DNA from: Eutreptiella sp. 'Long Island Sound 2002'
Taxonomy: Eukaryota; Euglenozoa; Euglenophyceae; Eutreptiales; Eutreptiaceae
Reading direction: 5' to 3'
NCBI GenBank assembly: GCA_964036045.1
Contig: OZ038398.1
Location: 22,596,486 to 22,660,485 of the forward strand
Length of the DNA stretch: 64,000 bases
A model generated the notes under the pieces. The model had not been told where the DNA came from, did not search any database, and was given only the letters and a program-made list of their open reading frames with translations. Each line of letters starts with the position of its first letter. Position 1 is the stretch's first letter. Of this stretch, positions 28,401 through 40,060 are shown piece after piece. The translations under genes and the position numbers were made by a program.

Positions 28401-30480
28401 TTCCGGAAGCGCCGGATCATGTTCCGGAAGCGCCGGAACATGTTCCGGAAGCGCCGGAACATGTTCCGGAAGCGCCGGAACATTTTCCGGAAGCGCCGGA
28501 ACATGTTCCGGAAGCGCCGGAACATGTTCCGGAAGCGCCGGAACATGTTCCGGAAGCACCGGAACATGTTCCGGAAGCGCCGGAACATGTTCCGGAAGCA
28601 CCGGAACATGTTCCGGAAGGACCGGAACATGTTCCGGAAGCACCGGAACATGTTCCGGAAGCGCCGGAACATGTTCCGGAAGCGCCGGAACATGTTCCGG
28701 AAGGACCGGAACATGTTCCGGAGGCACCGGAACATGTTCCGGAAGCGCCGGGGAACATGTTCCGGAATCGCCGGAACATGTTCTGGAGGCACCGGAACAT
28801 GATCCGGAAGGACCGGAACATGTTCCGGAAGCGCCGGAACATGTCCCGGAAGCGCCGGAACATGTTCCAAAAGAACCGGAACATGTTCCGGAAGGACCGG
28901 AACGTGTTCCGGAAGGACCGGAACGTGTTCCGGAAGGACCGGAACATGTTCCGGAAGCGCCGGAACATGTTCCGGAAGCACCGGAACATGTTCTGGAAGC
29001 GCCGGAACATGTTCCGGAAGCGCCAGAACATGTTCCGGAAGCACCGGAACATGTTCCGGAAGGACCGGAACATGTTCCGGAGGCACCGGAACATGTTCCG
29101 GAAGCTCCGGAACATGTTCCGGAATCGCCGGAACATGTTCCGGAGGTACCGCAACATGTTCCGGAAGCGCCGGAACATGTTCCGGAAGCACCGGAACATG
29201 TTGCGGAAGCGCCGGAACATGTTCCGGAAGCGAACATGTTCCGGAAGCACCGAACATGTTCCGGAAGCGCCGGAACATGTTCCGGAAGGGCCGGAACATG
29301 TTCCGGAAGCGCCGGAACATGTTCCGGATGCACCGGAACATGTTCCGGAATCACCGGAACATGTTCCGGAAGCACCGGAACATGTTCCCGAAGGACCGGA
29401 ACATGTTCCGGAAGCGCCGGAACATGTTCCGGAGGGACCGGAACATGTTCCGGAAGCGCCGGAACATGTTCCGGAAGGACCGGAACATGTTCCGGAAGGA
29501 CCGGAACATGTTCCGGAAGCGCCGGATCATGTTCCGGAAGCGCCGGAACATGTTCCGGAAGCGCCGGAACATGTTCCGGAAGCACCGGAACATTTTCCGG
29601 AAGCGCCGGAACATGTTCCGGAAGCGCCGGAACATGTTCCGGAAGCGCCGGGACATGTTCCGGAAGGACCGGAACATGCTCCGGAAGGACCGGAACATGC
29701 TCCGGAAGGACCGGAACATGTTCCGGAAGGACCGGAAAATGTTCCGGAAGCACCGGAACATGTTCCGGAAGCGCCGGAACATGTTCCGGAAGCACCGGAA
29801 CATGTTCCGGAAGCGCCGGAACATGTTCGGGAAGCACCGGAACATGTTCCGGAAGCGCCGCAACATGTTCCGGAAGCGCCGCAACATGTTCCGGAAGGAC
29901 CGCAACATGTTCCGGAAGCACCGGAACATGTTCCGGAAGGACCGAAACATGTTCCGGAAGGACCGGAACATGTACCGGAAGGACCGGAACATGTTCCGGA
30001 AGGACCGGAACATGTTCCGGAAGGACCGGAACATGTTCCGGAAGGACCGGAACATGTTCCGGAAGCGCCGGAACATGTTCCGGAAGCACCGGAACATGTT
30101 CTGGAAGCGCCGGAACATGTTCCGGAAGCGCCGGAACATGTTCCGGAAGCACCGGAACATGTTCCGGAAGGACCGGAACATGTTCCGGAGGCACCGGAAC
30201 ATGTTCCGGAAGCTCCGGAACATGTTCCGGAATCGCCGGAACATGTTCCGGAGGTACCGCAACATGTTCCGGAAGCGCCGGAACATGTTCCGGAAGCACC
30301 GGAACATGTTGCGGAAGCGCCGGAACATGTTCCGGAAGCGAACATGTTCCGGAAGCACCGAACATGTTCCGGAAGCGCCGGAACATGTTCCGGAAGGGCC
30401 GGAACATGTTCCGGAAGCGCCGGAACATGTTCCGGATGCACCGGAACATGTTCCGGAATCACCGGAACATGTTCCGGAAG
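22480..30480. repeat. 1.1-kb higher-order repeat, six marked copies
   Basis: A signature of two damaged monomers, AAGCGAACATG (four bases lost) followed by AAGCACCGAACATG (one base lost), starts at 22630, 23759, 26989, 28118, 29228 and 30336. Spacings are 1129, 3230, 1129, 1110 and 1108 bp. Each copy is preceded by AAGCTCCGG, AATCGCCGG and GGTACCGCAACATG monomers and a GTTGCGG core, and followed by AAGGGCC and GGATGCACC. The 3,230-bp gap contains a CGCCGGGGAACATG insertion near 24390, also seen near 28750, and a segment with inverted linkers. Confidence 0.9.
25510..25705. repeat. Inverted-linker cluster
   Basis: Linkers flip from AAG-type to TGCTT, TCCTT and CGCTT at about 25519 and again at 25628-25695, while the palindromic cores continue unbroken. 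The sub-cluster with GGGTGCTTCCGGATCATG, then TCCTT, then GGGCGCTTCC recurs at about 31126 and 33728, so it was copied with its surroundings. These are the first multi-monomer flips in the window. Confidence 0.75.
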
Positions 30481-33400
30481 CACCGGAACATGTTCCCGAA
30501 GGACCGGAACATGTTCCGGAAGCGCCGGAACATGTTCCGGAGGGACCGGAACATGTTCCGGAAGCCCCGGAACATGTTCCGGAAGGACCGGAACATGTTC
30601 CGGAAGGACCGGAACATGTTCCGGAAGCGCCGGATCATGTTCCGGAAGCGCCGGAACATGTTCCGGAAGCGCCGGAACATGTTCCGGAAGCGCCGGAACA
30701 TTTTCCGGAAGCGCCGGAACATGTTCCGGAAGCGCCGGAACATGTTCCGGAAGCGCCGGAACATGTTCCGGAAGCGCCGGAACATGTTCCGGAAGCACCG
30801 GAACATGTTCCGGAAGGACCGGAACATGTTCCGGAAGCACCGGAACATGTTCCGGAAGCGCCGGAACATGTTCCGGAAGCACCGGAACATGTTCGGGAAG
30901 CGCCGGAACATGTTCCGGAAGAACCGGAACATGTTCCGGAAGGACCGGAACATGTTCCGGAAGCGCCAGAACATGTTCCGGAAGGACCGGAACATGTTCC
31001 GGAAGCACCGGAACATGTTCCGGTGCTTCCGGAACATGTTCCGGAAGCGCCGGAACATGTTCCGGAAGCGTCGGAATATGTTCCGGAAGGACCGGGACAT
31101 GTTCCGGAAGCGCCGGAACATGTTCGGGTGCTTCCGGATCATGTTCCGGTCCTTCCGGAACATGTTCGGGCGCTTCCGGAACATGTTCCGGCGCTTCCGG
31201 AACATGTTCCGGAAGCGCCGGAACATGTTCCGGAAGGGCCGGAACATGTTCCGGAAGCGCCGGAACATGTTCCGGAAGGACCGGAACATGTTCCGGAAGG
31301 ACCGGAACATGTTCCGGAAGCGCCGGAACATGTTCCGGAAGCGCCGGAACATGTTCCGGAAGCGCCGGAACATGTCCTGGAAGCGCCGGAACATGTTCCG
31401 GAAGCACCGGAACATGTTCCGGAAGCACCGGAACATGTTCCGGAAGGACCGGAACATGTTCCGGAAGCGCCGGAACATGTTCCGGAAGCACCGGAACATG
31501 TTCCGGAAGCGCCGGAACATGTTCCGGAAGGACCGGAACATGTTCCGGAAGGACCGGAACATGTTCCGAAAGCACCGGAACATGTTCCGGAAGCGCCGGA
31601 ACATGTTCCGGAAGTCCCGGAACATGTTCCGGAAGCGCCGGAACATGTTCCGGAAGGACCGGAACATGTTCCGGAAGCACCGGAACATGTTGCGCAAGCG
31701 CCGGAACATGTTCCGGAAGGACCATACATGTTCCGGAAGCGCCGGAACATGTTCCGGAAGCGCCGGAACATGTTCCGGAAGCACCGGAACATGTTCCGGA
31801 GGCACCGGAACATGTTCCGGAATCGCCGGAACATGTTCCGGAAGCACCGGATCATGTTCCGGAAGCACCGGATCATGTTCCGGAAGCGCCGGAACATGTT
31901 CCGGAAGCGCCGGAACATGTTCCGGAAGCACCGGATCATGTTCCGGAAGCGCCGGAACATGTTCCGAAAGCGCCGGAACATGTTCCGGAAGCGCCGGAAC
32001 ATGTTCCGGAAGCACCGGATCATGTTCCGGAAGCGCCGGAACATGTTCCGAAAGCGCCGGAACATGTTCCGGAAGCGCCGGAACATGTTCCGGAAGCGCC
32101 GGAACATGTTCCGGAAGCACCGGATCATGTTCCGGAAGCACCGGATCATGTTCCGGAAGCGCCGGAACATGTTCCGAAAGCGCCGGAACATGTTCCGAAA
32201 GCGCCGGAACATGTTCCGGCGCTTCCGGAACATGTATGGTCCTTCCGGAACATGTTCCGGCGCTTGCGCAACATGTTCCGGTGCTGCCGGAACATGTTCC
32301 GGTCCTTCCGGAACATGTTCCGGCGCTTCCGGAACATGTTCCGGAATCGCCGGAACATGTTCCGGAAGCACCGGATCATGTTCCGGAAGCACCGGATCAT
32401 GTTCCGGAAGCGCCCGAACATGTTCCGGAAGCGCCGGAACATGTTCCGGAAGCGCCGGAACATGTTCCGGAAGCGCCAGAACATGTTCCCGAAGGACCGG
32501 AACATGTTCCGGAAGCACCAGAACATGTTCCGGAAGCGCCGGAACATGTTCCGGAAGCGCCGGAACATGTTCCGGAAGTCCCGGAACATGTTCCGGAAGC
32601 GCCGGAACATGTTCCGGAAGCACCGGAACATGTTCCGGAAGCGCCGGAACATGTTCCGGAAGCAACGGAACATGTTCCGGAAGCGCCGGAACATGTTCCG
32701 GAAGCGCCGGAACATGTTCCGGAAGCGCCAGAACATGTTCCGGAAGGACCGGAACATGTTCCGGAAGCACCCGAACATGTTCCGGAAGCACCCGAACATG
32801 TTCCGGAAGCGCCGGAACATGTTCCGGAAGTCCCGGAACATGTTCCGGAAGCGCCGGAACATGTTCCGGAAGGACCGGAACATGTTCCGGAAGCACCGGA
32901 ACATGTTCCGGAAGCGCCGGAATATGTTCCGGAAGCGCCGGAACATGTTCCGGAAGGGCCGGAACATGTTCCGGAAGGCCCGGAACATGTTCCGGAAGGA
33001 CCGGAACATGTTCCGGAAGGACCGGAACATGTTCCGGAAGGACCGGAACATGTTCCGGAAGCGCCGGAACATGTTCCGGAAGCGCCGGAACATGTTCCGG
33101 AAGCGCCCGAACATGTTCCGGAAGCACCCGAACATGTTCCGGAAGCGCCGGAACATGTTCCGGAAGCGCCGGAACATGTTCCGGAAGCGCCGGAACATGT
33201 TCCGGAAGGACCGGAACATGTTCCGGAAGCACCCGAACATGTTCCGGAAGCACCCGAACATGTTCCGGAAGCGCCGGAACATGTTCCGGAAGCGCCGGAA
33301 CATGTTCCGGAAGCACCAGAACATGTTCCGGAAGCACCGGAACATGTTCCGGAAGGACCGGAACATGTTCCGGAAGGACCGGAACATGTTCCGGAAGCGC

Positions 33401-35984
33401 CGGAACATGTTCCGGAAGCACCGGAACATGTTCCGGAAGCACCAGAACATGTTCCGGCAGCGCCGGAACATGTTCCGGAAGCACCGGAACATGTTCGGGA
33501 AGCGCCGGAACATGTTCCGGAAGAACCGGAACATGTTCCGGAAGGACCGGAACATGTTCCGGAAGCGCCAGAACATGTTCCGAAAGGACCGGAACATGTT
33601 CCGGAAGCACCGGAACATGTTCCGGTGCTTCCGGAACATGTTCCGGAAGCGCCGGAACATGTTCCGGAAGCGTCGGAACATGTTCCGGAAGGACCGGGAC
33701 ATGTTCTGGAAGCGCCGGAACATGTTCGGGTGCTTCCGGATCATGTTCCGGTCCTTCCGGAACATGTTCGGGCGCTTCCGGAACATGTTCCGGCGCTTCC
33801 GGAACATGTTCCGGAAGCGCCGGAACATGTTCCGGAAGGGCCGGAACATGTTCCGGAAGCGCCGGAACATGTTCCGGAAGGACCGGAACATGTTCCGGAA
33901 GGACCGGAACATGTTCCGGAAGCGCCGGAACATGTTCCGGAAGCGCCGGAACATGTTCCGGAAGCGCCGGAACATGTCCTGGAAGCGCCGGAACATGTTC
34001 CGGAAGCACCGGAACATGTTCCGGAAGCGCCGGAACATGTTCCGGAAGTCCCGGAACATGTTCCGGAAGCGCCGGAACATGTTCCGGAAGCGCCAGAACA
34101 TGTTCCCGAAGGACCGGAACATGTTCCGGAAGCACCAGAACATGTTCCGGAAGCGCCGGAACATGTTCCGGAAGCGCCGGAACATGTTCCGGAAGCACCG
34201 GAACATGTTCCGGAAGCGCCGGAACATGTTCCGGAAGCAACGGAACATGTTCCGGAAGCGCCGGAACATGTTCCGGAAGCGCCGGAACATGTTCCGGAAG
34301 CACCCGAACATGTTCCGGAAGCGCCGGAACATGTTCCGGAGGTCCCGGAACATGTTCCGGAAGCGCCGGAACATGTTCCGGAAGGGCCGGAACATGTTCC
34401 GGAAGGGCCGGAACATGTTCCGGAAGCGCCGGAACATGTTCCGGAAGCGCCGGAACATGTTCCGGAAGCGCCCGAACATGTTCCGGAAGCACCCGAACAT
34501 GTTCCGGAAGCACCCGAACATGTTCCGGAAGCGCCGGAACATGTTCCGGAAGGACCGGAACATGTTCCCGAAGCACCCGAACATGTTCCGGAAGCACCCG
34601 AACATGTTCCGGAAGCGCCGGAACATGTTCCGGAAGCGCCGGAACATGTCCTGGAAGCGCCGGAACATGTTCCGGAAGCACCAGAACATGTTCCGGAAGC
34701 ACCGGAACATGTTCCGGAAGGACCGGAACATGTTCCGGAAGGACCGGAACATGTTCCGGAAGCGCCGGAACATGTTCCGGAAGCGCCGGAACATGTTCCG
34801 GAAGCACCGGAACATGTTCCGGAAGCGCCGGAACATGTTCCGGAAGCGCCGGAACATGTTCCGGAAGGACCGGAACATGTTCCGGAAGGACCGGAACATG
34901 TTCCGGAAGCGCCGGAACATGTTCCGGAAGCGCCGGAACATGTTCCGGAAGCGCCGGAACATGTTCCGGAAGCGCCGGAACATGTTCCGGAAGCGCCGGA
35001 ACATGTTCCGGAAGGACCGGAACATGTTCCGGAAGCGCCGGAACATGTTCCGGAGGCACCGGAACATGTTCCGGAATCGCCGGAACATGTTCCGGAAGCG
35101 CCGGAACATGTTCCGTAGGCACCGGAACATGTTCCGGAATCGCCGGAACATGTTCCGGAAGCGCCGGAACATGTTCCGTAGGCACCGGAACATGTTCCGG
35201 AAGCGCCGGAACATGTTCCGGAAGGACCGGAACATGTTCCGGAAGGGCCGGAACATGTTCCGGAAGGACCGGAACATGTTCCGGAAGCACCGGAACATGT
35301 TCCGGAAGCGCCGGAACATGTTCCGGAAGGGCCGGACCATGTTCCGGAAGGGCCGGAACATGTTCCGGAAGGGCCGGAACATGTTCCGGAAGGACCGGAA
35401 CATGTTCCGGAAGCGCCGGAACATGTTCCGGAAGGGCCGGAACATGTTCCGGAAGGGCCGGAACATGTTCCGGAAGGGCCGGAACATCTTCCGGAAGGAC
35501 CGGAACATGTTCCGGAAGGACCGGAACATGTTCCGGAAGCGCCAGAACATGTTCCGGAAGCGCCGGAACATGTTCCGGAAGCGCCGGAACATGTCCTGGA
35601 AGCGCCGGAACATGTTCCGGAAGCACCGGAACATGTTCCGGAAGCACCGGAACATGTTCCGGAAGCACCGGAACATGTTCCGGAAGCACCGGAACATGTT
35701 CCGGAAGCACCGGAACATGTTCCGGAAGCGCCGGAACATGTTCCGGAAGCACCGGAACATGTTCCGGAAGCGCCGGAACATGTTCCGGAAGCGCCAGAAC
35801 ATGTTCCGGAAGGACCGGAACATGTTCCGGAATGACCGGAACATGTTCCGGAAGCACCTGAACATGTTCCGGAAGCGCCGGAACATGTTCCGGAAGCGCC
35901 GGAACATGTTCCGGAAGTCCCGGAACATGTTCCGGAAGCGCCGGAACATGTTCCGGAAGCACCGGAACATGTTGCGCAAGCGCC

Positions 35985-36170
35985 AAAACATGTTCCGGAA
36001 TCGCCGGAACATGTTCCGGAAGCACCGGAACATGTTCCGGAAGCACCGGAACATGTTCCGGAAGGACCGGAACATCCAAAACATGTTCCGGAATCGCCGG
36101 AACATGTTCCGGAAGCACCGGAACATGTTCCGGAAGCACCGGAACATGTTCCGGAAGGACCGGAACATGT
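35985..36170. repeat. Out-of-phase 93-bp tandem duplication
   Basis: A segment starting AAAACATGTTCCGGAATCG at 35985 is repeated at 36078, a shift of 93 bp. Since 93 is not a multiple of 21, the junction (GGAACATCCAAAACATG) is out of monomer phase. The copied monomers follow in the same linker order: AATCG, AAGCA, AAGCA, AAGGA. Confidence 0.8.
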
Positions 36171-38547
36171 TCCGGAAGCGCCGGAACACGTTCCGGAGGG
36201 ATCGGAAAATGTTCCGGAAGCGCCGGAACATGTTCCGGAAGGACCGGAACATGTTTCGGAAGGACCGGAACATGTTCCGGTGCTTCCGGAACATGTTCCG
36301 GAAGCGCCGGAACATGTTCCGGAAGGACCGGAACATGTTCCGGAAGCACCGGAACATGTTCCGGAAGCACCGGAACATGTTCCGGAAGGACCGGAACATG
36401 TTCTGGAAGCGCCGGAACATGTTCCGGAGGGATCGGAACATGTTCCGGAAGCGCCGGAACATGTTCCGGAAGGACCGGAACATGTTCCGGAAGGACCGGA
36501 ACATGTTCCGGAAGCGCCGGAACATGTTCCGGAGGGACCGGAACATGTTCCGGAAGCGCCGGAACATGTTCCGCAACCGCCGGAACATGTTCCGGAGGGA
36601 CCGGAACATGTTCCGGAAGCGCCGGAACATGTTCTGGAAGCGCGGGAACATGTTCCGGAAGCACCGGAACATGTTCCGGAAGCACCGGAACATGTTCCGG
36701 AAGCGCCGGAACATGTTCCGGAAGCGCCGGAACATGTTCTGGAAGCGCCGGAACATGTTCCGGAAGCGCCGGAACATGTTCCGGAAGCACCGGAACATGT
36801 TCCGAGGCTTCCGGAACATGTTCTGAGAGCACCGGAACATGTTCCGGAAGGACCGGAACATATTCCGGAAGCGCCGGAACATGTTCCGGAAGCCCCGGAA
36901 CATGTTCCGGAAGCGCCGGAACATGTTCCGGAAGCGCCGGAACATGTTCCGGAAGGACCGGAACATGTTCCGGAAGCCCCGGAACATGTTCCGGAAGCAC
37001 CGGAACATGTTCCGGAAGCGCCGGAACATGTTCCGGAAGGACCGGAACATGTTCCGGAAGGACCGGAACATGTTCCGGAAGCGCCGGAACATGTTCCGGA
37101 AGGACCGGAACATGTTCCGGAAGGACCGGAACATGTTCCAGAAGCACTGGAACATGTGCCGGAAGGACCGGAACATGTTCCGGAATCGCCGGAACATGTT
37201 CCGAAAGCACCGGAACATGTTCCGGAAGCACCGGAACATGTTCCGGAAGCGCCGGAACATGTTCCGGAGGGACCGGAACATGTTCCGGAAGCACCGGAAC
37301 ATGTTCCGGAAGCACCGGAACGTGTTCCGGAAGCACCGGAAGATGTTCCGGAAGCACCGGAACATGTTCCGGAAGGACCGGAACATGTTCCGGAAGCGCC
37401 GGAACATGTTCCGGAGGGATCGGAAAATGTTCCGGAAGCGCCGGAACATGTTCCGGAAGGACCGGAACATGTTCCGGAAGGACCGGAACATGTTCCGGAG
37501 GGACCGGAACATGTTCCGGAAGGACCGGAACATGTTCCGGAAGGACCGGAACATGTTCCGGAAGGACCGGAACATGTTCCGGAAGGACCGGAACATGTTC
37601 CGGAGGGACCGGAACATGTCCCGGAAGGACCGGAACATGTTCCGGAAGGACCGGAACATGTTCCGGAAGGATTGGAACATGTTCCGGAATCGCCGGAACA
37701 TGTTCTGGAAGCGCCGGAACATGTTCCGGAAGCGCCGGAACATGTTCCGGAAGCACCGGAACATGTTCCGGAAGCGCCGGAACATGTTCCGGAAGCGCCG
37801 GAACATGTTCCGGAAGGACCGGAACATGTTCCGGAAAGACCGGAACATGTTCCGGAAGCGCCGGAACATGTTCCGGAAGCGCCGGAACATGTTCCGGAAG
37901 CACCGGAACATGTTCCGGAAGCACCGGAACATGTTCCGGAAGCGCCGGAACATGTCCTGGAAGCGCCGGAACATGTTCCGGAAGCGCCGGAACATGTTCC
38001 GGAAGCGCCGGAACATGTTCCGGAAGCGCCGGAACATGTTCCGGAAGCACCGGAACATGTTCCGGAAGCACCGGAACATGTTCCGGAAGCGCCGGAACAT
38101 GTTCCGGAAGCGCCGGAACATGTTCCGGAAGCGCCGGAACATGTTCCGGAAGGACCGGAACATGTTCCGGAAGGACCGGAACATGTTCCGGAAGCACCAG
38201 AACATGTTCCGGAAGCGCCGGAACATGTTCCGGAAGCGCCGGAACATGTTCCGGAAGTCCCGGAACATGTTCCGGAAGCGCCGGAACATGTTCCGGAAGC
38301 GCCGGAACATGTTCCGGAAGCGCCGGAACATGTTCCGGAGGGATCGGACCATGTTCCGGAAGCGCCGGAACATGTTCCGGAAGGACCGGAACATGTTCCG
38401 GAAGGACCGGAACATGTTCCGGAAGCGCCGGAACATGTTCCGGAGGGACCGGAACATGTTCCGGAAGCGCCGGAACATGTTCCGGAAGGACCGGAACATG
38501 TTCCGGAAGCGCCGGAACATGTTCCGGAAGCACCGGAACATGTTCCG

Positions 38548-38624
38548 GAAGGACCGTAACATGTTCCGGAAGCGCCGGAACATGTTCCGGTCCTTCCGGA
38601 ACATGTTCCGGCGCTTCCGGAAGC
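38548..38624. repeat. Linker-inversion module (type example)
   Basis: The order is a CCGTAACATG core, linker AAGCG, linker TCCTT, linker CGCTT, then a return to AAGCA. Polarity flips at an ordinary 16-bp palindrome and flips back at a shortened junction, GCTTCCGGAAGC, itself a 12-bp palindrome in which the 16-bp core has shrunk to CCGG. Related modules (CCGTAAC or CCGCAAC, then AAGCG, TCCTT, CGCTT) start near 43795, 51630, 54440, 56158, 56711, 59713 and 62740. At 58111 and 61092 the array stays inverted for several more monomers until it approaches the cassette. The repeated order shows these modules are copied as units. Confidence 0.75.
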
Positions 38625-38839
38625 ACCGGAACATGTTCCGCAACCGCCGGAACATGTTCCGGGGGGACCGGAACATGTTCCGGAAGCGCCGGAACATGTT
38701 CTGGAAGCGCGGGAACATGTTCCGGAAGCACCGGAACATGTTCCGGAAGCACCGGAACATGTTCCGGAAGCGCCGGAACATGTTCCGGAAGCACCGGAAC
38801 ATGTTCCGGAAGGACCGGAACATGTTCCGGAAGGACCGG

Positions 38840-40060
38840 AACATGTTCCGGAGGGACCGGTCAATGTTCCGGAAGCGCCGGAAGATGTTCCGGAAGCACC
38901 CGAACATGTTCCGGAAGGACCGGAACATGTTCCGGAAGCGCCGGAACATGTTCCGGAGGGATCGGAAAATGTTCCGGAAGCGCCGGAACATGTTCCGGAA
39001 GGACCGGAACATGTTCCGGAAGGACCAGAACATGTTCCGGAGGGACCGGAACATGTTCCGGAAGGACCGGAACATGTTCCGGAATCGCCGGAACATGTTC
39101 CGGAAGCGCCGGAACATGTTCCGGAAGGACCGGAACATGTTCCGGAAGCGCCGGAACATGTTCCGGAAGCGCCGGAACATGTTCCGGAAGGGCCGGAACA
39201 TGTTCCGGAAGCGCCGGAACATGTTCCGGAAGGACCGGAACATGTTCCGGAAGCGCCGGAACATGTTCCGGAAGCGCCGGAACATGTTCCGGAAGCGCCG
39301 GAACATGTTCCGGAAGCACCGGAACATGTTCCGGAAGGACCGGAACATGTTCCGGAAGGACCGGAACATGTTCCGGAAGGACCGGAACATGTTCCGGAAT
39401 CGCCGGAACATGTTCCGAAAGCACCGGAACATGTTCCGGAAGCACCGGAACATGTTCCGGAAGGACCGGAACATGTTCCGGAAGGACCGGAACATGTTCC
39501 GGAGGGACCGGTCAATGTTCCGGAAGCGCCGGAAGATGTTCCGGAAGCACCCGAACATGTTCCGGAAGGACCGGAACATGTTCCGGAAGCGCCGGAACAT
39601 GTTCCGGAGGGATCGGAAAATGTTCCGGAAGCGCCGGAACATGTTCCGGAAGGACCGGAACATGTTCCGGAAGGACCAGAACATGTTCCGGAGGGACCGG
39701 AACATGTTCCGGAAGGACCGGAACATGTTCCGGAATCGCCGGAACATGTTCCGGAAGCGCCGGAACATGTTCCGGAAGGACCGGAACATGTTCCGGAAGC
39801 GCCGGAACATGTTCCGGAAGCGCCGGAACATGTTCCGGAAGGGCCGGAACATGTTCCGGAAGCGCCGGAACATGTTCCGGAAGGACCGGAACATGTTCCG
39901 GAAGCGCCGGAACATGTTCCGGAAGCGCCGGAACATGTTCCGGAAGCGCCGGAACATGTTCCGGAAGCACCGGAACATGTTCCGGAAGCGCCGGAACATG
40001 TTCCGGAAGGACCGGAACATGTTCCGGAAGGACCGGAACATGTTCCGGAAGCACCAGAAC
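38840..40060. repeat. Duplicated segment, 651-bp offset (31 monomers)
   Basis: The rare monomer GGACCGGTCAATGTTCC has its TCAATG at 38861 and 39512, an offset of 651 bp, exactly 31 monomers. Both copies continue with a GGAAGATG core, AAGCACCCG and GGGATCGGAAAATG in the same order. The exact multiple means the duplication kept monomer phase. Confidence 0.85.
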
